DNA from: Nematostella vectensis
Taxonomy: Eukaryota > Cnidaria > Anthozoa > Actiniaria > Edwardsiidae
DNA: 60,000 bases
NCBI RefSeq assembly: GCF_932526225.1
Contig: NC_064038.1
Coordinates: 15,991,575 to 16,051,574 of the forward strand
Reading direction: 5' to 3'
Each line of letters starts with the position of its first letter. Within the stretch, counting starts at the first letter, position 1. Positions 21,041-31,900 of this stretch are shown here, one piece after another. Both the position numbers and the translations under genes were made by a program. The notes under the pieces are model-generated. The model made no database searches and was not told the origin of the DNA. It saw nothing but the letters and a program-made list of their open reading frames with translations.

Positions 21041-21333
21041 GGCTAACCTTCGAAAGAAACTCTTTAGTGATACTACTCAGTCACTGTTAGTTTGGGTGTG
21101 TGTGCTTTGTTTGAATCGGGGAACTGTGGGGTGGTGGTGAGGAGACTGCGGGGCAATTTAAAGTATCATATTGTTTTTAGAAAAAAAAAGTTCAGGGGCG
21201 CTCTTTCAATGGCAGATGATCAAATGTAATTATCTAAATTTAGTAGCTGCGGATTTATCAACGTCCACAGAGCATCTGAGTAGGGTATGAGACCATTTTA
21301 AGTTTATTATAACTGGAGCTCTATGGTATGTAG

Positions 21334-21456
21334 ATATTGATGAGTGTCGAGAGCGCGCCGGTCTGTGTGCTTACAGATGTATCAACACTCCTGGAAGCTT
21401 CAAATGCGCATGTCCAAATGGATTCGAACTTTCTACTAACCAGAGACATTGCAAAG
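21334..21456 (+). CDS. FBN: Fibrillin exon: cbEGF 3 of 5 after TB6
   Basis: A 41-codon phase 1-1 exon, [17 protein letters not shown] with a short C2-C3 loop, [10 protein letters not shown], six cysteines. The short CAYRC loop matches the human third module after TB6 (CAFRC), supporting one-to-one orthology of modules. The acceptor GGTATGTAG is weak. Confidence 0.94.
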
Positions 21457-21610
21457 GTACATGTTCTATTTAGTTATTGCTTTTTTTTAACATACGCCAA
21501 ATTCAGGTTCTTTGATACTAACAAAACGACAAACATCTCCACAAGAAGTTATGCATCTGCGAATCTCAAATCCACATCAATCCATACATTACATCCAAAA
21601 ATTGCACTTT

Positions 21611-21643
21611 TTGTCAGATATAAACTAATGCAAAAAGAACCCG
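21611..21643 (+). pseudogene. Partial duplicate of the next exon's acceptor and start (broken)
   Basis: TTGTCAG followed by ATATAAACTAATGCAAAAAG repeats the junction at 21704-21736, with C-G to T-A type changes. In frame it reads I-N then stop (TAA), so this copy cannot serve as an exon. It lies about 93 bp upstream of the real junction. Confidence 0.88.
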
Positions 21644-21710
21644 ATACCTACCCAACTTTACCATGTTGTAAACGTGTGTTTAGTCCACATATGATTGTTT
21701 TCTTTGTCAG

Positions 21711-21827
21711 ATATAAACGAATGCAAAAAGAACCCGGAGCTTTGTCCATACGGATGCAAGAATTTCGTGGGCGGCTACCGGTGCACGTGCCCTGACGGTT
21801 ACCGTGGCGACGGACGCACGTGTACAG
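21711..21827 (+). CDS. FBN: Fibrillin exon: cbEGF 4 of 5 after TB6
   Basis: A 39-codon phase 1-1 exon, DINECKKNPELC, CPYGC, CKNFVGGYRC, CPDGYRGDGRTC, six cysteines, with short C2-C3 and C5-C6 loops. Acceptor TTTCTTTGTCAG, donor GTTAGA. Confidence 0.94.
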
Positions 21828-22378
21828 GTTAGATTATCCGCCGGTGTCAAAATGATATTACGGATCTTACGCAAATAGAACGGCAACGGCAGAAAACAAT
21901 AAAAAATTCAGAGCCAAAAGGAAACCGACCCTGCGATTATGTGCGATCCTGTGGAAACCGATCGTACGGTGAAATAGCTGCGGTCATGTGCGATCAAGTG
22001 CAATTGAGTTGCGATCATATGGAAGCCAGCCGTAAGGGATATAACACGACGACGGCAACAGCTAGGACTGTGCGCTTGGAGCAAAATCTCAAAATAGTCT
22101 CAATGAAACGCCCAATGTTTTTATCTAAAAAAAGACAATAATTTAGCCAACAGAGAGGGGCGGATTCATCGATGTGTAATTATTACGAAACACAGGAGAA
22201 CAAATCACTAATTTCACAAACAGGCCTGAGCCGGAATTCGAACCCGGGCCGCAGCAATGATGATGCTGTACACCTAGGCCACCCGTACCCCACCCCACCC
22301 CACCCCACAAAGGTATTTGTTTATGCACTAACCTATATAATTTGTTTCAAAGTGTAACAATCCGTTTACTCTCGGTAG
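21828..22378 (+). other. Intron with a tRNA-derived SINE
   Basis: 551-bp intron holding the minus-strand SINE described separately, plus a unique stretch around 21860-22140 with short repeated GCGATC-type words. No other gene is seen. Confidence 0.65.
22180..22310 (-). mobile_element. tRNA-derived SINE (fragment or short element)
   Basis: On the minus strand there is an A-box-like GTGGCCTAGGTGTACAGC (about 22265-22282). A B-box-like GGTTCGAATTCC (22233-22244) follows at tRNA-like spacing. Upstream on that strand are GGGGT repeats. The cloverleaf is not intact enough for a working tRNA, so a SINE head with RNA polymerase III promoter boxes is preferred. Tail and target duplication were not resolved. 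Confidence 0.55.
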
Positions 22379-22504
22379 ATATTAACGAGTGTCAGGAGCG
22401 TCGAGGCTTGTGCCGTAACGGCGCATGCGTGAACATTGATGGTGGCTACGTGTGCAATTGCAACCCTGGCTATAAGCGGTCTAAGAACGGCAAGAGATGT
22501 GAAG
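22379..22504 (+). CDS. FBN: Fibrillin exon: cbEGF 5 of 5 after TB6
   Basis: A 42-codon phase 1-1 exon, DINECQERRGLC, CRNGAC, CVNIDGGYVC, CNPGYKR, six cysteines and calcium ligands. The adjacent intron (22505-22606) is only 102 bp, then TB7. Confidence 0.95.
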
Positions 22505-22606
22505 GTATGCAAAGGCGTCTATTTGCCATCTATATTCGTGATTTCTTAGTGTAAGTCTCCTATTGACATAATTGCACAAGGAGACTAATGCAGTTCTTGT
22601 TTGCAG

Positions 22607-22759
22607 ACCAGCGTAAAGGGCTCTGTTTCGCCACCGTCACTGATGGCCTGTGTGAGGCGGTTACCAAGCAGATGATGCAAGTCAGCAAAAGGGATTGCTG
22701 CTGTACGGCCGGGAAGGCCTGGGGCATATCGTGCGAGCTCTGCCCAGCGAAAGACACTA
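22607..22759 (+). CDS. FBN: Fibrillin exon: TB7 domain, cysteines 1-7
   Basis: A 51-codon phase 1-1 exon: GLCFATV, GLC, RDCCCTAGKAWGISCELCP. It has the CCC triplet and seven cysteines, with cysteine 8 in the next micro-exon. Acceptor CTTGTTTGCAG, donor GTAAGC. Confidence 0.95.
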
Positions 22760-23028
22760 GTAAGCTTTTAATGCCACAGGCATCCCAAGCTACCATCCAC
22801 CTGATGTCGATAAACTTACAACATTTAAAAGCGAGTGCGTGACAAAAACAGGCTACTCCCCGCAAATATCATTCGTCAAATGTGAATTCTTATTTCATTG
22901 TTCCAGCAAATTTAATGTTTTGAGGTATCTAACATGACGCTGAAACCACATTTAACTTTGGCGTCCTTTAAACCAGGTAAAACATACCAGATGACATTAC
23001 AACATTTTTATTTTTATTTCTGTTGCAG

Positions 23029-23058
23029 GAGCACACAATGAGCTGTGTTCCGATGCAG
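23029..23058 (+). CDS. FBN: Fibrillin micro-exon: TB7 cysteine 8
   Basis: A 30-bp exon (10 codons, phase 1-1) reading AHNELCSDA, supplying the eighth cysteine of TB7. Acceptor TTTCTGTTGCAG and donor GTCAGT are both good. It is needed to complete the TB7 cysteine count and keeps frame. It sits in the position where TB4, TB5 and TB6 also have a separate C8 exon. Confidence 0.85.
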
Positions 23059-23841
23059 GTCAGTCACATGCGTTGTACCCTTACCTACCTCACGTCACGC
23101 AATGTTCTCCTTATTTAGGTGCCGACCATTTGCAATTTGAGGGGGGAGGGGTACTCGGTGCATCCTCGGCGGATCTTAAAAAAATCCTGTATCGTTTGGT
23201 TAAAACAAACAAAACAAAACAAAAAACTTGCATAGCCCTTAGATTTTAAACCTCCGTTTGGCACCCGCCAATCAGAGCCATTGATGATTTTATTCCGATC
23301 ACGCCATCTCCTCACAAGCACCTCTCTAATCACCTGGTATACAATGAGATTTCGTTTAATGTTTCTTAAAGCTCAGTGACAGAAGCTTGCAGTTATTGGA
23401 AACCGCAGTAATATCCGTCCCTGGCATAACCTTTACTACTAATATGGATGTTTTCTCTGTTCTCTCTGCTATCGACTTTTCTGAGCACTATGATATGTAT
23501 TATATTCAATAACCAGACAAAGTTACTACTCCAACGATCCCCTCAGGAAAATGCATAATTGTTAGATTTCCACACCCCCACACCACCCCTAATGCAAGAA
23601 ATCTAACTATTGCATAAACCATTACCTGTTGATAATGTAACTATCTGTTGGCATGGACAGGAAACTTTATTTGTTTTTTTTTTAATTAAAATAAAGAAAC
23701 AAGAATTTTCCATTTGCACTAAAAAGGGGAATAGATATCCGCTAATCCCCCTGGCCCCTCCCTGTACTTGCCCGTGATGGAGTATGCATTGCCAACCTAT
23801 GGGTCCCCACCCTTACTTACTGATTGTCACTTTGGTCCTAG
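23059..23841 (+). other. Intron, no other feature seen
   Basis: 783 bp, unique, with C-rich patches (CCACACCCCCACACCACCCC near 23571) and a run of T near 23675. No coding segment is seen. Confidence 0.65.
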
Positions 23842-23982
23842 TGGAGCTTGGCAATGGTATGAACGTGTGCGAGATGACTTCCGGTCTCTGCATAAACGGG
23901 AAATGCATCAGCATTAAGGGCGGCTTCCGGTGCATGTGCAATGTCGGCTACAAGCTCTCTATGAACGGACGTAAATGCTATG
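23842..23982 (+). CDS. FBN: Fibrillin exon: EGF 1 of 7 after TB7, calcium site degenerate
   Basis: A 47-codon phase 1-1 exon, VELGNGMNVCEMTSGLC, CINGKC, CISIKGGFRC, CNVGYKLS, six cysteines. Where other modules have D-x-(D/N)-E-C it reads G-M-N-V-C. The Asn after cysteine 3 is Ser. Both calcium-binding determinants are therefore lost, and the first five or six residues form a longer linker from TB7. Acceptor TTTGGTCCTAG, donor GTAAAT. Choice of the start rests on phase 1 continuity from the micro-exon. Confidence 0.87.
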
Positions 23983-24352
23983 GTAAATATCTAACTATCT
24001 TCGGTAGACTATTATTATTTTCAATTGACTGCCTGCTATGTTTTCGCGCTTTTGAAATATTTCATGTTTTCAATTTTTATTATACTATTCTTGCACCACG
24101 TATACACATTTTATGATATATCGTAAGCAAAAAGCGTGTGACCTTTGAAATACGTTTAATAGTTATCATTCGATAATTATTTTTTTAAAAGAAAGGGAGT
24201 AAGCAATAAAGACATTTCTGTTAATAGTTTAATATATTTTTTTCTATGCTACTTCTCCTAGTTCCTTCATGATCTGCGAAAATACATCTTACTCTTGCGC
24301 TTGTCTAGACTCTCTTGGAACTATCCTTGTTTATTAATGACTTACTCCTCAG
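23983..24352 (+). other. Intron, no other feature seen
   Basis: 370 bp, AT-rich unique intron with a moderate acceptor (CTTACTCCTCAG). Confidence 0.7.
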
Positions 24353-24475
24353 ACATAAACGAGTGCGAGGGACCGACAAAAGTGTGTCAGTTTGATTGCA
24401 AGAATACGGACGGTTCGTACGAGTGCAGCTGTCCCAAGGGCTATCAAGTGGATGCAGACAAGAAAAAGTGCTTGG
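24353..24475 (+). CDS. FBN: Fibrillin exon: cbEGF 2 of 7 after TB7
   Basis: A 41-codon phase 1-1 exon, DINECEGPTKVC, CQFDC, CKNTDGSYEC, CPKGYQVD, six cysteines. KNT-GSY-CSCPKGY closely follows the human second module after TB7. The donor GTAAGT opens a 25.2-kb intron. Read-through meets TAG within about 11 codons. Confidence 0.95.
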
Positions 24476-27400
24476 GTAAGTCGAGGGGACCCCCTTAGGG
24501 GTACCAGTGATAGGTTGAGGGGACCCTCCCAAGGGGTTCTAGTGATAGGTTGAGAGGACCCTCCAAAGGGGTTCTAGTGATAGGTTAAGGGGACCCTCCC
24601 AAGGGGTTCTAGTGATAGGTTGAGGGGACCCTCCCAAGGGGTTCTAGTGATAGGTTGAGGGGATCCTCACAAGGGGTTCTAGTGATAGGTTGAGGGGACC
24701 CTCCAAAGGGGTTCTAGTGATAGGTTGAGGGGACCCTCACAAGGGGTCTAGTGATAGATTAAGGGGACCCTCCCAAGGGGTTCTAGTAATAGGTTGAGGG
24801 GACCCTCCTAAGGGGTTCTAGTGATAGGTTGAGGGGACCCTCACAAGGGGTTCTAGTGATAGGTTGAGGGGACCCTCCTAAGGGGTTCTAGTGATAGGTT
24901 GAGGGGACCCTCACAAGGGGTTCTAGTGAAAGGTTGAGGGGACCCTCACAAGGGGTTCTAGTGATAGGTTGAGGGGACCCTGCCAAGGGGTTCTAGCGAT
25001 AGGTTGAGGGACCCTGCCAAGGGGTTCTAGTGATAGGTTGAGGGGCTCCTCCCAAGGGGTTCTAGTGATAGGTTGAGGGGCTCATCACAAGGGGTTCTAG
25101 TGATTGGTTGAGGGGACCCACCTAAGGGGTTCTAGTGATAGGTTGAGGGGAACCTCCCAAGGAGTTCTAGTGATAGGTTGAGGGGACCCTCCCAAGGGGT
25201 TCTAGTGATTTCTAGTGATAGGTTGAGGGGACCCTGCCAAGGGGTTCTAGTGATAGGTTGAGGGTACCCTCCCAAGGGGTTCTAGTGATAGGTTGAGGGG
25301 ACCCTGCCAAGGGGTTCTAGTGATAGGTTGAGGGTACCCTCCAAAGGGGTTCTAGTGATAGGTTGAGGGGACTCTGCCAAGGGGTACTAGTGATAGGTTG
25401 AGGGGACCCTCCAACCTGCCAAGGGGTTCTAGTGATAGGTTGAGGGGACCCTCCAACCTCCCAAGGGGTTCTAGTGATTTCTAGTGATAGGTTGAGGTGA
25501 CCCTGCCAAGGGGTTCTAGTGATAGGTTGTGGGGACCCTCACAAGGGGTTCTAGTGATAGGTTGAGGGGACCCTCCTAAGGGGTTCTAGTGATAGGTTGA
25601 GGGGACCCTCCCAAGGGGGTCTAGTGATAGATTAAGGGGACCCTCCCAAGGGGTTGTAGTGATAGTTTGAGGGGACCCTCCTAAGGGATTCTAGTGATAG
25701 GTTGAGGGGACCCTCCTAAGGGGTTCTAGTGATAGGTTGAGGGGACCATCACAAGGGGTTCTAGTGATAGGTTGAGGGAACCCTCCTAAGGGGTTCTAGT
25801 GATAGGTTGAGGGGACCCTCACAAGGGGTTCTAGTGATAGGCTGAGGGGACCCTGCCAAGGGGTTCTAGTGATAGGTTGAGGGGACCCTGCCAAGGGGTT
25901 CTAGTGATAGGTTGAGGGGACCCTCACAAGAGGTTCTAGTGATAGGTTGAGGGGACCCTCTAAAGGGGTTCTAGTGATAGGTTGAGGGGACCCTCCCAAG
26001 GGGTTCTAGTAATAGGTTGAGGGGCCCCTTCCAAGGGGTTCTAGTGATAGGTTGAGGGGACCCTCCTAAGGGGTTCTAGTGATTTCTAGTGATAGGTTGA
26101 AGGGACCCTGCCAAAGTATTCTAGTGATAGGTTGAGGGTACCCTCCCAAGAAATTCTAGTGATAGGTTGAGGGGACTCTGCCAAGGGGTACTAGTGATAG
26201 GTTGAGGGGACCCTCCAACCTGCCAAGGGGTTCTAGTGATAGGTTGAGGGGACCCTCACAAGGGGTTCTAGTGATTGGTTGTGGGGACCCTCCCAAGGGG
26301 TTCTAGTGATAGGTTGAGGGGACCCTCCCAAGGGGTTCTAGTGATAGGTTGAGGGGACCCTCCCAAGGGGTTCTAGTGATAGGTTGAGGGGACCCTCTAA
26401 AGGGGTTCTAGTGATAGGTTGAGGGGACCCTCCCAAGGGGTTCTAGTGATAGGTTGAGGGGCCCCTTCCAAGGGGTTCTAGTGATAGGTTGAGGGGACCC
26501 TCCTAAGGGGTTCTAGTGATTTCTAGTGATAGGTTGAGGGGACCCTGCCAAAGTATTCTAGTGATAGGTTGAGGGTACCCTCCCAAGGAATTCTAGTGAT
26601 AGGTTGAGGGGACTCTGCCAAGGGGTACTAGTGATAGGTTGAGGGGACTCTGCCAAGGGGTACTAGTGATAGGTTGAGGGGACCCTCCAACCTGCCAAGG
26701 GGTTCTAGTGATAGGTTGAGGGGACCCTCACAAGGGGTTCTAGTGATTGGTTGTGGGGACCCTCCCAAGGGGTTCTAGTGATAGGTTGAGGGGACCCTCC
26801 TAAGGGGTTCTAGTGATAGGTTGAGGGGACCCTGCCAAGGGGTTCTAGTGATAGGTTGAGGGGACCCTCACAAGAGGTTCTAGTGATAGGTTGAGGGGAC
26901 CCTCTAAAGGGGTTCTAGTGATAGGTTGAGGGGACCCTCCCAAGGGGTTCTAGTGATAGGTTGAGGGGCCCCTTCCAAGGGGTTCTAGTGATAGGTTGAG
27001 GGGACCCTCCTAAGGTGTTCTAGTGATTTCTAGTGATAGGTTGAGGGGACCCTGCCAAAGTATTCTAGTGATAGGTTGAGGGTACCCTCCCAAGGAATTC
27101 TAGTGATAGGTTGAGGGGACTCTGCCAAGGGGTACTAGTGATAGGTTGAGGGGACCCTCCAACCTGCCAAGGGGTTCTAGTGATAGGTTGAGGGGACCCT
27201 CACAAGGGGTTCTAGTGATTGGTTGTGGGGACCCTCCCAAGGGGTTCTAGTGATAGGTTGAGGGGACCCTCCTAAGGGGTTCTAGTGATAGGTTGAGGGG
27301 ACCCTCCCAAGGGGTTCTAGTGATAGGTTGAGGGGACCCTCCTAAGGGGTTCTAGTGATAGGTTGAGGGGACCCTCCCAAGGGGTTCTAGTGATAGGTTG

Positions 27401-28939
27401 AGGGGACCCTCCCAAGGGGTTCTAGTGATAGGTTGAGGGGACCCTCTAAAGGGGTTCTAGTGATAGGTTGAGGGGACCCTCCCAAGGGGTTCTAGTGATA
27501 GGTTGAGGGGCCCCTTCCAAGGGGTTCTAGTGATAGGTTGAGGGGACCCTCCTAAGGGGTTCTAGTGATTTCTAGTGATAGGTTGAGGGGACCCTGCCAA
27601 AGTATTCTAGTGATAGGTTGAGGGTACCCTCCCAAGGAATTCTAGTGATAGGTTGAGGGGACCCTCACAAGGGGTTCTAGTGATTGGTTGTGGGGACCCT
27701 CCCAAAGGGGTTCTAGTGATAGGTTGAGGGGACCCTCCTAAGGGGTTCTAGTGATAGGTTGAGGGGACCCTCCCAAGGGGTTCTAGTGATAGGTTGAGGG
27801 GACCCTCTAAAGGGGTTCTAGTGATAGGTTGAGGGGACCCTCCCAAGGGGTTCTAGTGATAGGTTGAGGGGCCCCTTCCAAGGGGTTCTAGTGATAGGTT
27901 GAGGGGACCCTCCTAAGGGGTTCTAGTGATAGGTTGAGGGGACCCTCCCAAGGGGGTCTAGTGATAGATTAAGGGGACCCTCCCAAGGGGTTGTAGTGAT
28001 AGGTTGAGGGGACCCTCCTAAGGGATTCTAGTGATAGGTTGAGGGGACCCTCCTAAGGGGTTCTAGTGATAGGTTGAGGGGACCATCACAAGGGGTTCTA
28101 GTGATAGGTTGAGGGAAACCTCCTAAGGGGTTCTAGTGATAGGTTGAGGGGACCCTCACAAGGGGTTCTAGTGATAGGTTGAGGGGACCCTGCCAAGGGG
28201 TCCTAGTGATAGGTTGAGGGGACCCTGCCAAGGGGTTCTAGTGATAGGTTGAGGGGACCCTCACAAGAGGTTCTAGTGATAGGCTGAGGGGACCCTCTAA
28301 AGGGGTTCTAGTGATAGGTTGAGGGGCCCATTCCAAGGGGTTCTAGTAATAGGTTGAGGGGACCCTCCTAAGGGGTTCTAGTGATTTCTAGTGATAGGTT
28401 GAGGGGACCCTGCCAAAGTATTCTAGTGATAGGTTGAGGGTACCCTCCCAAGGGGTTCTAGTGATAGGTTGAGGGGACTCTGCCAAGGGGTACTAGTGAT
28501 AGGTTGAGGGGACCCTCCAACCTGCCAAGGGGTTCTAGTGATAGGTTGAGGGGACCCTCCAACCTGCCAAGGGGTACTAGTGATGGGTTGAGGGGACCCT
28601 CCCAAGGGGTTCTAGTGATATGTTGAGGGGACCCTCCCAAGGGGTTCTAGTGATAGGTTGAGGGGACCCTCCCAAGGGGTTCTAGTGATAGGTTGAGGAG
28701 CTCCTCCCAAGGGGTTCTAGTGATAGGTTGAGGGGACCCTCCTAAGGGGTTCTAGTGATAGGTTGAGGGGCTCCTCCCAAGGGATTCTAGTGATAGTTTG
28801 AGGGGACCCTCCCAATGGGTTCTAGTGATAGGTTGAGGGGACGCTCACAAGAGGTTTTAGTGATAGGTTGAGGGGACCCTGCCAAAGTATTCTAGTGATA
28901 GGTTGAGGGTACCCTCCCAAGGGGTTCTAGTGATATGTT

Positions 28940-31900
28940 GAGGGGACCCTCCCAAGGGGTTCTAGTGATAGGTTGAGGGGACCCTCCCAAGGGGTTCTAG
29001 TGATAGGTTGAGGAGCTCCTCCCAAGGGGTTCTAGTGATAGGTTAAGGGGCTCCTCCCAAGGGGTTCTAGTGATAGGTTGAGGGGACCCTCCTAAGGGGT
29101 TCTAGTGATAGGTTGAGGGGCTCCTCCCAAGGGATTCTAGTGATAGTTTGAGGGGACCCTCCCAATGGGTTCTAGTGATAGGTTGAGGGGACGCTCACAA
29201 GAGGTTTTAGTGATAGGTTGAGGGGACCCTCCCAAGGGGTTCTAGTGATAGGTTGAGGGGACCCTCCCAAGGGGTTCTAGTGATAGGTTGAGGGGATCCT
29301 GCCAAGGGGTTCTAGTGATAGGTTGTAGGGACTCTGCCAAGGGGTTCTAGTGATAGGTTGAGGGGAACCTTCCAAAGGGTTCTAGTGATAGGTTGAGGGG
29401 ACCCTGCCAAGGGGTTCTAGTGATATGTTGAGGGGACCCTGCAAAGGGGTTCTAGTGATATGTTGAGGGGACCCTGCAAAGGGGTTCTAGTGATAGTTTG
29501 AGGGGACCCTTCCAAGGGGTTCTAGTGATAGGTTGAGGGGACCCTGCCAAGGGGTTCTAGTGATATGTTAAAGGGACCCTGCCAAGGAGTTCTAGTGGTA
29601 GGTTGAGGGGACCCTCCTAAGTGGTTCTATTGATAGGTTGAGGGGACCTCCCTAAGGGGTTCTAGTGATAGGTTGAGGGGACCCTCACAAGGGGTTCTAG
29701 TGATAGGTTGAGGGGACCCTCCCAAGGGGTTCTAGTGATAGGTTGAGGGGACCCTCCAACCTCCCAAGGGGTTCTAGTGATTTCTACTGATAGGTTGAGG
29801 TGACCCTGCCAAGGGGTTCTAGTGATAGGTTGAGGGGACCCTCACAAGGGGTTCTAGTGATTGGTTGTGGGGACCCTCCCAAGGGGTTCTAGTGATAGGT
29901 TGAGGGGACCCTCCTAAGGGGTTCTAGTGATAGGTTGAGGGGACCCTCCCAAGGGGTTCTAGTGATAGGTTGAGGGGACCCTCCCAAGGGGTTCTAGTGA
30001 TAGGTTGTGGGGACCCTCACAAGGGGTTCTAGTGATAGGTTGAGGGGACCCTCCTAAGGGGTTCTAGTGATAGGTTGAGGGGACCCTCCCAAGGGGGTCT
30101 AGTGATAGATTAAGGGGACCCTCCCAAGGGGTTGTAGTGATAGGTTGAGGGGACCCTCCTAAGGGATTCTAGTGATAGGTTGAGGGGACCCTCCTAAGGG
30201 GTTCTAGTGATAGGTTGAGGGGACCATCACAAGGGGTTCTAGTGATAGGTTGAGGGAAACCTCCTAAGGGGTTCTAGTGATAGGTTGAGGGGACCCTCAC
30301 AAGGGGTTCTAGTGATAGGTTGAGGGGACCCTGCCAAGGGGTTCTAGTGATAGGTTGAGGGGACCCTGCCAAGGGGTTCTAGTGATAGGTTGAGGGGACC
30401 CTCACAAGAGGTTCTAGTGATAGGTTGAGGGGACCCTCTAAAGGGGTTCTAGTGATAGGAAGAGGGGCCCATTCCAAGGGGTTCTAGTAATAGGTTGAGG
30501 GGACCCTCCTAAGGGGTTCTAGTGATTTCTAGTGATAGGTTGAGGGGACCCTGCCAAAGTATTCTAGTGATAGGTTGAGGGTACCCTCCCAAGGGGTTCT
30601 AGTGATAGGTTGAGGGGACTCTGCCAAGGGGTACTAGTGATAGGTTGAGGGGACCCTCCAACCTGCCAAGGGGTTCTAGTGATAGGTTGAGGGGACCCTC
30701 CAACCTGCCAAGGGGTACTAGTGATAGGTTGAGGGGACCCTCCAACCTCCCAAGGGGTTCTAGTGATTTCTACTAATAGGTTGAGGTGACCCTGCCAAGG
30801 GGTTCTAGTGATAGGTTGAGGGGACCCTCACAAGGGGTTCTAGTGATTGGTTGTGGGGACCCTCCCAAGGGGTTCTAGTGATAGGTTGAGGGGACCCTCC
30901 CAAGGGGTTCTAGTGATTTCTAGTGATAGGTTGAGGGGACCCTGCCAAGGGGTTCTAGTGATAGGTTGTGGGGACCCTCCCAAGGGGTTCTAGTGATAGG
31001 TTGAGGGGACTCTGCCAAGGGGTTCTAGTGATATGTTGAGGGGACCCTCCCAAGGGGTTCTAGTGATAGGTTGAGGGGACCCTCCCAAGGGGTTCTAGTG
31101 ATAGGTTGAGGAGCTCCTCCCAAGGGGTTCTAGTGATAGGTTAAGGGGCTCCTCCCAAGGGGTTCTAGTGATAGGTTGAGGGGACCCTCCTAAGGGGTTC
31201 TAGTGATAGGTTGAGGGGCTCCTCCCAAGGGATTCTAGTGATAGTTTGAGGGGACCCTCCCAATGGGTTCTAGTGATAGGTTGAGGGGATTCTCACAAGA
31301 GGTTCTAGTGATAGGTTGAGGGGACCCTCCCAAGGGGTTCTAGTGATAGGTTGAGGGGACCCTCCCAAGGGGTTCTAGTGATAGGTTGAGGAGATCCTGC
31401 CAAGGGGTTCTAGTGATAGGTTGTAGGGACTCTGCCAAGGGGTTCTAGTGATAGGTTGAGGGGACCCTTCCAAAGGGTTCTAGTGATAGGTTGAGGGGAC
31501 CCTGCCAAGGGGTTCTAGTGATATGTTGAGGGGACCCTGCAAAGGGGTTCTAGTGATAGTTTGAGGGGACCCTTCCAAGGGGTTCTAGTGATAGGTTGAG
31601 GGGACCCTCCTAAGGGGTTCTAGTGATAGGTTGAAGGGACCCTCCCAAGGGGTTCTAGTGATAGGTTGAGGGGACCCTCCCAAGGGGTTCTAGTGATAGG
31701 TTGTGGGGACCCTCACAAGGGGTTCTAGTGATAGGTTGAGGGGACCCTCCTAAGGGGTTCTAGTGATAGGTTGAGGGGACCCTGCCAAGGGGGTCTAGTG
31801 ATAGATTAAGGGGACCCTCCCAAGGGATTCTAGTGATAGGTTGAGGGGACCCTCCTAAGGGGTTCTAGTGATAGGTTGAGGGGACCATCACAAGGGGTTC

